Source: Hexactinellida sp. DTS-2022
Taxonomy: Eukaryota > Porifera > Hexactinellida
DNA length: 64,000 nucleotides
Assembly (NCBI GenBank): GCA_028753945.1
Contig: JAPNXP010000014.1
Span: 4,030,001-4,094,000 of the forward strand
Direction of reading: 5' to 3'
Shown here: positions 55,364 through 64,000 of the stretch, in pieces
Numbering within the stretch: position 1 is the first letter of the stretch
How the letters are laid out: each line of letters opens with the position of its first letter
Position numbers and translations under genes: made by a program
The notes under the pieces: model-generated
Seen by the model: the letters and a program-made list of their open reading frames with translations, nothing else
Told to the model about the DNA's origin: nothing
Databases searched by the model: none

Positions 55364-56150
55364 TCTATACTATTAAAACACAAGCCTGGGTGGGTGGGTG
55401 TATATCAGTGTTTCCCAACCTTTTAAAAATCGTGAACCCCCTGATAGCCGAAAATTTGGTGGTGCACCCCCAGGACATACTTAAGTCTGGAGGATACTAT
55501 TGACAAGAGAATCGATTATAAAAACAGGATGGGAGGTGAACATCATATGGTCTCATTAGGATGAAAAGCGTCAGTATGTAATAATATGACAAGGTTAATC
55601 TAAGTATACATGGATTTATAGACGAGCGAGCGTAGCGAGCGAGAAAAATTTTCTGGGGTGAAGAGGATTTTCAAATATTATTGAGTATTACTAACAATTT
55701 ATGACAACAATATTTACTGATTTAGGCTTGATAAAATATGAGATGCACCAATATTGTGGGGTGCACCAAAAGGTAGGTTGTGGTAAATGGACCAGTACGG
55801 ACGAAGCCCTCTTTGAAAAAGCGACAGGTAACTTACAGAACACAATAGTAACAAATAAATATAGTCGAGTAATCAGAATTTTAACTTGTAGATTTCAATA
55901 TTTAAAAAACTTTATTTTAAAATGCTCAATATTCACTCCACTCCTTGTCCAGTGCACCCCAGGTTGGGAACCACTGGTGTGTATATATGTGTATATATTT
56001 GTTTGTATGTTACGAGTTGATTGAAGAAACTGGACGGTTTCCAAATGATATTTTTGGCATATAAGGGTAACTTTTGGCACCCGCCAACAAGTTGAGGTTT
56101 CCACTCAAAATTTCTCACACCTCGACAAGTTGTGAAGTCATTGTCACATT
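55364..56150 (+). mobile_element. Helitron 5' end (H4) and body
   Basis: After an A, TCTATACTATTAAAACACAA then GCCTGGGTGGGTG is a typical Helitron start. The body after the hAT insert (GTTACGAGTTGATTGAAGAA, TTGAGGTTTCCACTC, TGAAGTCATTGTCACATTT) is shared with 62135-62300 and 43775-43980. The 3' end is not assigned. Confidence 0.6.
55406..55976. mobile_element. hAT-type element, 571 bp
   Basis: CAGTGTTTCCCAACC and inverted CAGTGGTTCCCAACC, the most widespread hAT terminus. The 8-bp flanks GTGTATAT and GTGTGTAT match at 7 of 8. GGTGCACCCC and related GGGGTGCAC repeats in the subterminal regions. The 107-residue frame at 55701-56024 crosses the right end and is not a gene. Confidence 0.9.
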
Positions 56151-56664
56151 TCGAGAACCTCGAAAAGAACGCTAGTATTAAATATATTTCAACTTCCTTA
56201 AAATGTGCTTTCTCAAATGCAGTTCTTAAAAAAGAACGTGCAAAAACTGCCACAGTTGACCCAAAAGCGCTTCCCACGGCGTCCACAATTCTAGGGCACA
56301 ACGTTGGACATTGCACCCCCAGATATTTTGTGCTGGATCTATCCCTGATTGGTAGAGTGGTAGGTCCCACTTTTTCTTCCCGATATTTAAGTGATATACA
56401 GCGGAAAATTATATCATTGAAACTAATTACCACAAAAGCAGGCTATAAAAACACGACAATACCCACCAAAATTCTCGAAATCGCTATTTTGAATAATGAT
56501 AATTTTGTAAATTTACATAATCAAATGATGACATAGCTCAATTGTAAAGGGTGCTATGTATCCCTTATGTTTCTATATAGTTATAGAACATTTATGAGGT
56601 CTATCACTACTAGTTAATTAGGTAACGATAAATAAACGATTTATCAATGGCCTTGCATTAATCC
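56151..56664. other. Unassigned; 134-residue frame of doubtful value
   Basis: A frame at 56132-56536 is open for 134 codons on both strands over much of its length, has no recognisable domain, and begins in Helitron sequence. I do not call it a gene. Confidence 0.35.
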
Positions 56665-56726
56665 ATGGTCACGGTTCACAAATTTGGCGAATAGGCCTTA
56701 TAAAACGTAGGTCACGGCCTACTATG
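56665..56726. mobile_element. Solo P-like terminal repeat
   Basis: Read on the minus strand: CATAGTAGGCCGTGACCTAC, TTTTATAAGGCCTATTC and ACCATGGATTAATG, the layout of element A ends. No partner with matching flank. Confidence 0.5.
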
Positions 56727-57267
56727 GTACTATTTTGAAAGAGGAAATGTTGGGTGGTCGAATACTTATGTCCGGGTACTGTATCAAGGGTACAAATCTG
56801 TATATTAGCTAGATTGCAACGTCTCTTTGGTGGAAGTCATAGAATATCAGGGATGCCAACCTCTGAAACCAAAAAGCTGGAGGTTTGCATTTTTTGGCGG
56901 GAGTTTTACCAAAAAAGCGGGAGGTCGTAGATTAAAAATCGGGAAAAAAGCGGGATACTCAAAATATATGCTGTTTCTTTGAATTTATCATGAATATAAC
57001 AATACAATCAGACGTAAACTACGTATAAAAGGACTGGAATCGACAAAAAATTGGACCATGGATGAACTAGAAGTGCATTCGATATTTTCACTAATTACTG
57101 TTTCTTATGAACATTAGATTATATTTATGTAATTTTTAACCGGATTCGAACCTAAAAAATGTCAAAAATACAATTTTGAGTGTAATTGTTTAAGGTATTA
57201 TTAGCAACCCATAAGCTTTAAAACAAAACCTGACTACGTTATCTATTATTTTCACAAAATTGAAATA

Positions 57268-57367
57268 CAGTCGACTCCGCTTAATAGAGCCACCGGTTAA
57301 TACATTTCTCCTCTTATTGGGTCTAGTAACCTGGTCCCGAGGTGACTCTTTTAAGCGGAGTCGACTG
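57268..57367. mobile_element. 100-bp pogo-like miniature element
   Basis: TA-flanked, CAGTCGACTCCGCTTAATAG and inverted CAGTCGACTCCGCTTAAAAG. Confidence 0.85.
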
Positions 57368-57499
57368 TATGCCTGAATTTGGATTTTCTAAGCGATTTTG
57401 TTTGTTCTTGGTGCATTTCTGTTCATTATTTACTTTTCTCTTTAATTCTCTTTAATTTATACCTACAAATATTTATATTAGTTTACTACGTAACTCGTT

Positions 57500-60183
57500 A
57501 TGCCCAATACTTGTTCAGTATTCGGATGCAAGTCCAATTACAGAGGTCATCCCAGTGCTACTGTATTTAAATTGCCGAGCGCCCCGCGCGATTTGAAAGA
57601 TAAATGGATTAGAGCTCTCCATAGGGATAGATATTCATTTGTATTCATCACTTCAGATAGGAAGACATTATACGGATTGACCGGACTGTCCAAGCTGATG
57701 GTACCTGTACTGAAACACCACGAATTAGGCCAACTTATCGTATTAACGCAGTACCCGTTATTTTCCAAGGCTGCCCGTCTTATTTTACTTCAACTGCTCA
57801 GAAAACAAAGCGTCTTAGTCGAGAATCTAAGGAAGAAGAAAACTTCGCTAAAGGTCTTCACGATAGTATCGTTCAAAACCAACAAGATCGTTTACAATTC
57901 GCTTTGGATAACTTTGATGATCTTAAAATGAAGTTGCCTCGTTTACATCTTAGCCAAGACTGGGTGGCGTGGTACTCTTCCAGTAGCACCTTGCAGATCC
58001 TACAGCTGGAATTATTTAACAACACTATTATAATTCAATCTACACTAACAATTCAGTCAGACTTAACAGTTTCAGCCGTTACTCGCCAATACCAAATACC
58101 CTTGCAGTTCAATCGAATAACCGACTTACGACAAATTGACTCCCTAATTGATAATATCTTAAATTTTGAGCCAAATCCAGAGTTACTTGAGTCCAGCCTT
58201 GTTCTTGTAAGTATCAAGGAAGCAGCCACTAAATTGCAATTGTCAATATCAATGTTAGATGCTACTGAACAGACTGACGAGGAACACTCAAGTACACATT
58301 TATTACCTCTCCTCCAGTTTATTACTTATCAACTTGAAAACTCACTAGTTTCCGCTAAACAACGAAGATATAACGTAGTTACTCAGGTTAGTATTTTCTG
58401 ATTTCATTAATTTCATTATTCACCTTTTTATTTTAATCTAGACGGTTGCATTGAAGGCAAATCTGATCTCACCAGCGTGCTATCGTTTTTTTACAATCCT
58501 TGGATTGTCTTAGCTTATTCTTCCAACCACAAGGTCACTTCGTGCTTTATCTTCGTGCATAGGATTGGACAGTGAATATTTACACTTACTAAATAATTTA
58601 ACTTTACATTTTGTAAAAGAGATCGCCATGTTGTTCTAAATATGGACGAAATCCACGTTTCATCAGAAATCTCCTATCAAGGTAATAGGTGATATCACAT
58701 ATAGTAAATGTATATATTTATGCTTACATTTCTTATTCTATTGTTTAGGTGGAAATATTATTGGTGAGATCGATCCTACTACTCCAACTAAGAAAGTTTT
58801 TGCCTTGATTATTTCTTCTTAATAGAAAAAATGGTCACAAGTTGTGAGGTTATTTCCATCAAATTTTTCTACTGCTGAGGAACTCTTCCCAATCGTAAAT
58901 CTTGTAATTAATGATATTGAAAAGTGTGGACTATTTGTTGAAGTACTCATAACAGACAATTATCCAATGATTGTACGTTTATTTAAATTATATTCTTTTG
59001 ACCAGAAGACGTTACTTCCCGCTGTTCAACATCCAACTTGCCCAGAAAGAAAACTCTTTATTTTGTTTGATTTCGTACACATAATTAAGTCTATAAGGAA
59101 CAACTGGTTAAACGTGAAGGACTATGATCTAACGTTTAAATATCCAGACATGCTTCTGTATCCTTGGACCTCTATTTCTGCTACAGAACTGAATGAGGCA
59201 AAATTTAATGATATTCGATTATTGTACCAGAGCGAACAACATTCTACAGTAAAGCAAGCTCACAAGCTTAGTTCTAAGGTATGTTGGCCCACAAGTTTAG
59301 AACGTCAGAACGTGAATCTAGCACTTCGCGTTTTCAACGAGTCCAATTTTGCAGCTCTTAAAATTCAAAACGATTTACGACAACATTCTAAAAAACGATT
59401 TACGACAACATTCTCCAGAATGATCCAATAGAGCACCAATTTGGCCTATATCGAATGATGAGTGGCGCGCAATATCACATCACCTACTCTCAGATATTGC
59501 AGAGTCAACGTCGCCTGAACCTTTCAAATATTCTTAAGTTATTCTCATTACAACAAAACAAAAGCGAGCTTACCCTTAAACGATTTATACAAACCTTTTC
59601 TCAAACTTCTGATGAGTTCATTGATGTGCCTTGCGATCCTTATATTGAAGCTATACATGATCTAACCTCTGTCAATCTGGACATTCATGTTCTCCAATCT
59701 ATTGTGTTTTTTGGTGGTTACGCTGTATACTCGTATCTTAAAACAACTAGTTGTCACTATTGCAATCAGCTACTTACTGAAAACAAAGAAATTGAGATTC
59801 CAGACGCAAAAAAGTATGACCTTGTAAGATATATTGATCGTGGTTCTTTGAAGTGGCCTTCTGATATCGTAATTGAGTCAATAGTGATACTGTGGAAAAT
59901 ATTCATTAAAATTGACGAAGACAAAGTTTTAAAGAAACTGTTCTACTCCTCGCCTTCAAGAAAGGTGTTAATTCAATTAGCTGAAAACGTATCGGTTGAA
60001 ATGTATAGTGAGAATTGGAGGAATAACTGTCCTGGTTGTTTTACTTCTGGGTGGAGTTTGTTAAGGAAAATACTTAGCACATGTGCTAATTGCATATTAG
60101 CCAACAAAGTTCGGAATGTAAACTCTGAAATAAATTCTGGAAAGAAGGATATCCGGAAAATGAAGAAATTTAAATCTATTTGA
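57500..60183 (+). pseudogene. THAP/P-type transposase of element C
   Basis: Starts at ATG 57500 with the THAP motifs NTCSVFGCKSNY and KDKWIRALHRDRY. A frameshift at about 57640 leads to CIHHFR, an in-frame stop, EDI. The linker (57904-58386) includes RITDLRQIDSLIDNILNFEP. Two short introns are visible: 58387-58441 (55 bp) and 58682-58748 (67 bp). Between them lie a stop, a frameshift, and LNMDEIHVSSEISYQG with the first Asp. After the second intron, KVFALIISS is followed by adjacent stops TAA TAG where copy A reads LH. LITDNYPMIVRLFKL (second Asp), LFDFVHIIKSIRNNWLN and LERQNVNLALRVFNES follow. At 59360-59420 a 20-bp stretch is duplicated and about 100 residues are missing before NDPIEHQFGLYRMMSGAQYH. 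The zinc-rich end CHYCNQLL...CANCILANKV is intact. Dead. Confidence 0.9.
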
Positions 60184-60438
60184 AATATTCCTTATGTACT
60201 GTATGCGTAATACTAATTCCTTATCTTGTATGTAAAATCGTTATACTTTCACTGAATTAACTTCAATGAAATGTTAATGATATTCACTTTGCTTTTACAG
60301 TATAATCCAGTTAAATATATAATCTAATGTTCATAAGAAACAGTGATTAGTGAAAATATCGAATGCACTTCTAGTTCATCCATGGTCCAATTTTTATTGT
60401 CGATTCCAGTCCTTTTATTACGTAGTTCACGAATCAGA

Positions 60439-60960
60439 TTAATTATACGTTTGAATATCTGCAATTAGGAAACGCTTACTTTTCAAGGAAAATCTATCAA
60501 ATTTCTTCTCGCGTATCTCGTATTCACCCAATGTATGCAATAACACAACGAAACGAAGTAGTAGATTATTGAATTATATTTATTACAAAGTGTTTTTTAG
60601 TAGATATAAGTATATGTAGCAGATTTAAATATCTTCAAAAGTTCATGTCATTTATGGACATTTTCTAGAGATTTCGAGGAATTTCATGACGATTAGGCCA
60701 TCAAATTTGTAAATGTGTTGTAAAGCTTATTCCACCCTTGGTTGCACTGATTGAAATATAAACTGAACGAGAGAAAATGCAGCATCATATCTGGTATAAC
60801 ACCTTTCTGGAGTATGTAAGCCACTTTAGGATATTTTTAAGAATTTCTTCCAAATTCGAATTTAACATAATATTAGTATGTACAGTGTAATAATAAGTGG
60901 GCTATAGAATCTTAACTAACATACAAGTATATGAGTAGAACAAAACTTGGAACTCGTAAA
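60439..60960. other. Interior of the CAGGGATGCCAACC element, right of C
   Basis: AT-rich, non-coding. Confidence 0.4.
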
Positions 60961-61163
60961 TTATATTATTACGGTATATAGACTAATTTTTGCAAAGAGA
61001 TTCAGTTATTTACTTATACATATATAAAATCCTAATATAGGACAGATTTCCAAGAAAGCGGGAGTTTGAAAAGTTTGGCGGGAGGTCGGGAGGATGGGAG
61101 AAATAAGGGCTAAAAATTGGGAGACTCCCGCCAAAGCAGGAGGGTTGGCAACCCTGAGAATAT

Positions 61164-61872
61164 GTTCAAAATCTTCGAACTGTCCAAACAATTCGATCGC
61201 ATCCGATATATGCCTGTTTCTTGGATCCCACTAATTAGCACTAAGTCACGGTATGTGGGATCATCGTGAGTTGTTGTACACATTAGGCAGCCTGCAGCCC
61301 CGGCGCCAGAGAAAATCCTTGCCATATTTCCATTAATCAGACAATGAACGATTTTAATATGTACTATTCCGGATTATGCAATTCTCTTGTTTCATTAGTA
61401 CTCAGTGACCATTCACTAAGAAGTTAAGTTCGAACTTAAGTAGTACGAACATTATGCAAGCTACGGAATTTGGATTAGACACTTTGGAATTCCATGTGTA
61501 CGAGCCATTGTATTTCTTAGGTCCGAGAAAATTCCGATTTGAGGGCACCCTCCGGATCCACAGTGCCCGGATAAGGGGTTGGAGTGTACTAGTATACTCT
61601 TAATAATGCTAAATACATAAAAGATCAAAAAATTAAAAAAATGTTTTTGGGAGTTTGGCGCACGTGGCACTCAAAATTATTTCTGAAACTAGGGCGTTTT
61701 ATTCTAAAAATTGTACTTCCGGTGCCTTATTTCCTAAAAATATCTGATATTTCTGAATTAAAATTTCAGTGAATACTCAAAATGTATAGAGCTTGCGAAA
61801 TATGCATTAAAAATCCAAACTTGAAATTTAATAATTTGCTCATAGAACTGTGCCACCAGCGGTAATCTATAT
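61164..61872. other. Intergenic, nothing recognised
   Basis: No frame with a recognisable domain. A short imperfect inverted repeat GAAGTTAAGTTCGAACTTAAG is at about 61422-61443. Confidence 0.4.
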
Positions 61873-62134
61873 ACCGTATTTATTCGAATAGTAGCCTCTA
61901 TTCGAATAATCGCCTACCTCCAATAATCGCCCACCTAAAGTAGCAAATAAAAATTTATTACTGCTACCCGGAGTAAACATTTACATCTAATATAACTCAC
62001 AATACGATTATCAACCGATTATCATAATTAAATTGTAATAAAATGTGATATTCTAGAAAATTGCTCAAAGTTATTGGTCGAAAAATGGAGTAAAAAACAA
62101 TAATCGCCTAGGCTACTATTCGAGTAAATACGGT
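61873..62134. mobile_element. Miniature element, ACCGTATTTATTCGAATA family
   Basis: ACCGTATTTATTCGAATAGT at the left, ATTCGAGTAAATACGGT at the right, TA flanks. GGCGATTAT/ATAATCGCC units inside. Same family as 861-1128. Confidence 0.85.
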
Positions 62135-62731
62135 ATGTATTTGTTTTTAAGTACCGAGTTGATTGAAGAAACTGCACTTTTCTCAAATCAGTTTTTTAGC
62201 AGTAACCTTTAGCCTCCTCCAACATGTTGAGATTTCAACCCGAAATTTCCCACTCCTCGCCAAGTTATGACATCATTGTCACATTTTGATAAGCGTGAAA
62301 ATTTGAGGCCATCCAAGTCAGCTGAAAAACTGTCGTTGGGTTTTTGGTAAAAATTTATGGGTCGAGATATATTGAATTAGGCAATAAAAATTTAATCAGG
62401 TAAAAAATTAATTTTCATCTATACCAGGGAAAATTCCAAATTTTTATAAATATATATTGTCTTGCTAGTTGCTAGAGTTAATAACCTGTTCAAAATACAT
62501 TTTCATGCTAACAGGAGAAGGACCCAAGTGAGACATTTTCGAAATTTTAACAGCAGTTTATTTGTTATTATTTCTATTGGTTTATTTTAATATACGAAGT
62601 ATACTCATCTTACAAGATTTCCCATTTTTTATCTTTGGGAACGACTAGCTTTAGTTCCACTATCTCCCAATTTTCCTAGCTTATTTTGATCTTGGGACTT
62701 TTCCCAAGTTAATTTACTTTGGAAATTATTA
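62135..62731. other. Upstream region of the NEDD1-like gene with Helitron-body fragment
   Basis: 62155-62300 matches the Helitron body seen after 55976 (GTTGATTGAAGAAACT, TGACATCATTGTCACATTTTG). The last 300 bp before the ATG are AT-rich. I could not support a specific promoter motif. Confidence 0.45.
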
Positions 62732-64000
62732 ATGGAAGCACCATTCGAAGTTGAATGTCAATTTATCTCAGCTGGTTATAACTTGAAACAATGGGATCTC
62801 GTTAAAAATGCCAATTTTTTGAGTTCTAATCAAGAGCATGAAGTTATGAAATCACCAGGAACTGAATTTTTGAGTCCTATTCATCCTTCAAGCCGGCACC
62901 CATTCTCTTCCTTAGTATTGGATTCTTCTTCTAAGTCAGTTGCTGCTTTAATAATTGGTAATCATGAATTATACATTTCAACTTTAATAGAAGGTATGGG
63001 TTTCAAGAAGATTCTATTGAACTCACCACATTGTTTAGTATTCATTGGTATAAATGATAAATTTATTGCTGTTGGATGTAATAAAGGTGTATTTATCGTT
63101 GATACAAATATCCCTAAAGTAATTGAATTTATCCGTTTGCCTATTCTTGACCACAAAACTGATACTGTTCTTTGTATTGATTCATCCCATGATCCTCTGA
63201 ATCCAAATTTAATTGCATTTGCTACAGAATTGGGCTTATTATATTATTTTTACTGCTTTCGTGAAAAATGTAACCCTGAGCAATTATCTATGAAGGATTC
63301 TTTTTCAAAAATTCTCAATCTTAAATTTTGTTCACACCTCTTTTCATATTTGGTTACCGCTCATTCAAGTGGTGCTGTAAATATTTGGGATATAAAGAAC
63401 AACAATTGTATACATAACTTTTCCTTCAATTCTAACACTTCAAGTGCTAGTCTTGATTTTACACATATTCGAAACGACTATTTATTGTGTATCGGATGGA
63501 ATGATGGCATTGTTGGGATCTTTAATTTAAAACTAATGCAAAAGGTAATTCAGTTTACTATACCAGATTCTATAATAACAGGATTGTTATTTGTACAGAA
63601 TGGTGTAAATCTAATTGTGGGAGATTCATTAGGGCAGATACATATTTACAATACCGATACACAAAAAATCAGTAGAGCCTACCGATTACACTCATCTACC
63701 TTAAAAGGACTTGCTTTAAAAAATATTAAACAATTGTCTCAAGGTAAACAATCATCCAATGGTTCCCATTTGCTATCAATAGGAGCTTCTCAATCTTTTG
63801 AAGATAGAGACTTAATTTCGCACCAAAGTTATGAACAAATGTATCTTGCAAACTTCAACAATTCACTAAATCCAATTACTTCAAAAAGTTCCTCACTCAA
63901 ATGTTCCAAACCTATTAATGTAGAAAACGCTCCATCACCAGTGATTATATCTCCTCTGCGTATGGATGTCAATTGTAAGCAAACATGTTCAATTCCATTT
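62732..64000 (+). CDS. nedd1: NEDD1-like WD40 protein, 5' part (runs off the window)
   Basis: An open frame of 423 codons without stop or intron from ATG 62732 to the edge. It is predicted to be the gamma-tubulin ring complex adaptor that docks at centrosomes through an N-terminal WD40 propeller. The opening FISAGYNLKQWDL corresponds to the first NEDD1 blade. VTAHSSGAVNIWDIKNN, LLCIGWNDGIVGIFNLKL and LIVGDSLGQIHIYNTD are successive WD40 blades, followed by YRLHSSTLKGLALK, in the same order and spacing as NEDD1. From about residue 340 the sequence is Ser/Asn-rich and disordered, ending in SPVIISPLRMDVN, which recalls the SP-rich phosphorylated linker of NEDD1. The C-terminal helical gamma-tubulin-binding part would lie beyond the window. 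The ATG is the first in frame and gives the expected N-terminus. An unrelated WD40 protein cannot be fully excluded. Confidence 0.75.
   Translation, partial: MEAPFEVECQFISAGYNLKQWDLVKNANFLSSNQEHEVMKSPGTEFLSPIHPSSRHPFSSLVLDSSSKSVAALIIGNHELYISTLIEGMGFKKILLNSPHCLVFIGINDKFIAVGCNKGVFIVDTNIPKVIEFIRLPILDHKTDTVLCIDSSHDPLNPNLIAFATELGLLYYFYCFREKCNPEQLSMKDSFSKILNLKFCSHLFSYLVTAHSSGAVNIWDIKNNNCIHNFSFNSNTSSASLDFTHIRNDYLLCIGWNDGIVGIFNLKLMQKVIQFTIPDSIITGLLFVQNGVNLIVGDSLGQIHIYNTDTQKISRAYRLHSSTLKGLALKNIKQLSQGKQSSNGSHLLSIGASQSFEDRDLISHQSYEQMYLANFNNSLNPITSKSSSLKCSKPINVENAPSPVIISPLRMDVNCKQTCSIPF

Larger units (their letters stand above)
57013..60431 (+). mobile_element. P-like element C, 3419 bp
   Basis: Terminal inverted repeats of about 110 bp (57013-57130 and 60322-60431) start CGTAAACTACGTATAAAAGG and inverted CGTGAACTACGTAATAAAAG. 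They share GGACCATGGATGAACTAGAA with element D. Perfect 7-bp duplication AATCAGA (57006-57012, 60432-60438). Encodes a broken THAP transposase. Confidence 0.9.
56848..61156. mobile_element. CAGGGATGCCAACC element opened by P-like element C
   Basis: Left end CAGGGATGCCAACC; right end, inverted, CAGGGTTGCCAACC. Direct flank AGAATAT is perfect at 7 bp (56841-56847, 61157-61163). GGCGGGAG and AAAGCGGGAG motifs occur near both ends. Without element C it is about 880 bp and non-coding. End type suggests hAT, though a 7-bp duplication would be short for that group. Confidence 0.75.

Noticed and set aside
56132-56536. 134-codon frame with an overlapping 166-codon frame on the opposite strand
   Set aside because: Starts in Helitron sequence, no recognisable motif; opposite-strand openness suggests composition, not selection.

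Overview
The window is AT-rich, intron-bearing eukaryotic DNA, almost certainly from an invertebrate animal. The two host genes that reach or cross it are animal-like: the first coding exon of an MCM3 replicative-helicase subunit (minus strand, about 36.3-37.0 kb), and the N-terminal WD40 half of a NEDD1-like centrosome/gamma-tubulin adaptor, which runs off the right edge (62.7-64.0 kb). Two partial host-like sequences add to this: an SLC46-type transporter piece at 32.8-33.1 kb and a decayed C-terminal RING protein at 23.9-24.6 kb. I cannot name the species. The mix of P, PIF/Harbinger, MULE, hAT, pogo-like and Helitron elements would suit a tunicate or another marine invertebrate, but that is inference.

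Nearly everything else is DNA transposons inserted into one another. 0-10 kb: hAT miniature elements with clear 8-bp target duplications, a 3.9-kb non-autonomous P-like element (1641-5499) and a MULE relic. 10.8-22.7 kb: a five-layer stack. P-like element A is split by a PIF/Harbinger element (transposase plus Myb/SANT-like protein). That element was hit by a Helitron, which was hit by a 1.07-kb fold-back P derivative, and at its other end by a young P-like element B with perfect 211-bp inverted repeats. 25.1-30.2 kb: a large fold-back element of unknown superfamily, one arm of which took a MULE and a Helitron while the other arm preserves both empty sites. 32.2-33.8 kb: a GC-rich block with the transporter fragment and, next to it, a hammerhead-ribozyme-like core. 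37.5-45.7 kb: Helitron ends, miniature elements, a 116-bp CA microsatellite and a TTAA-flanked element. 46-53.6 kb: a third degraded P-like element (E) opened by a 2.6-kb hAT. 53.8-56 kb: Helitrons carrying hAT miniatures. 56.8-61.2 kb: a CAGGG-ended element opened by P-like element C.

The P-like elements encode THAP-domain transposases (C2CH zinc finger followed by an RNase H-like catalytic region). All copies here are broken by frameshifts or stops; B is the least damaged. The most consistent unusual signal is that these elements make 7-bp target duplications (perfect in four independent insertions), not the 8 bp of Drosophila P. No rRNA, tRNA or CRISPR array was recognised. All identifications are by eye from motifs and repeat structure; no database search was run.
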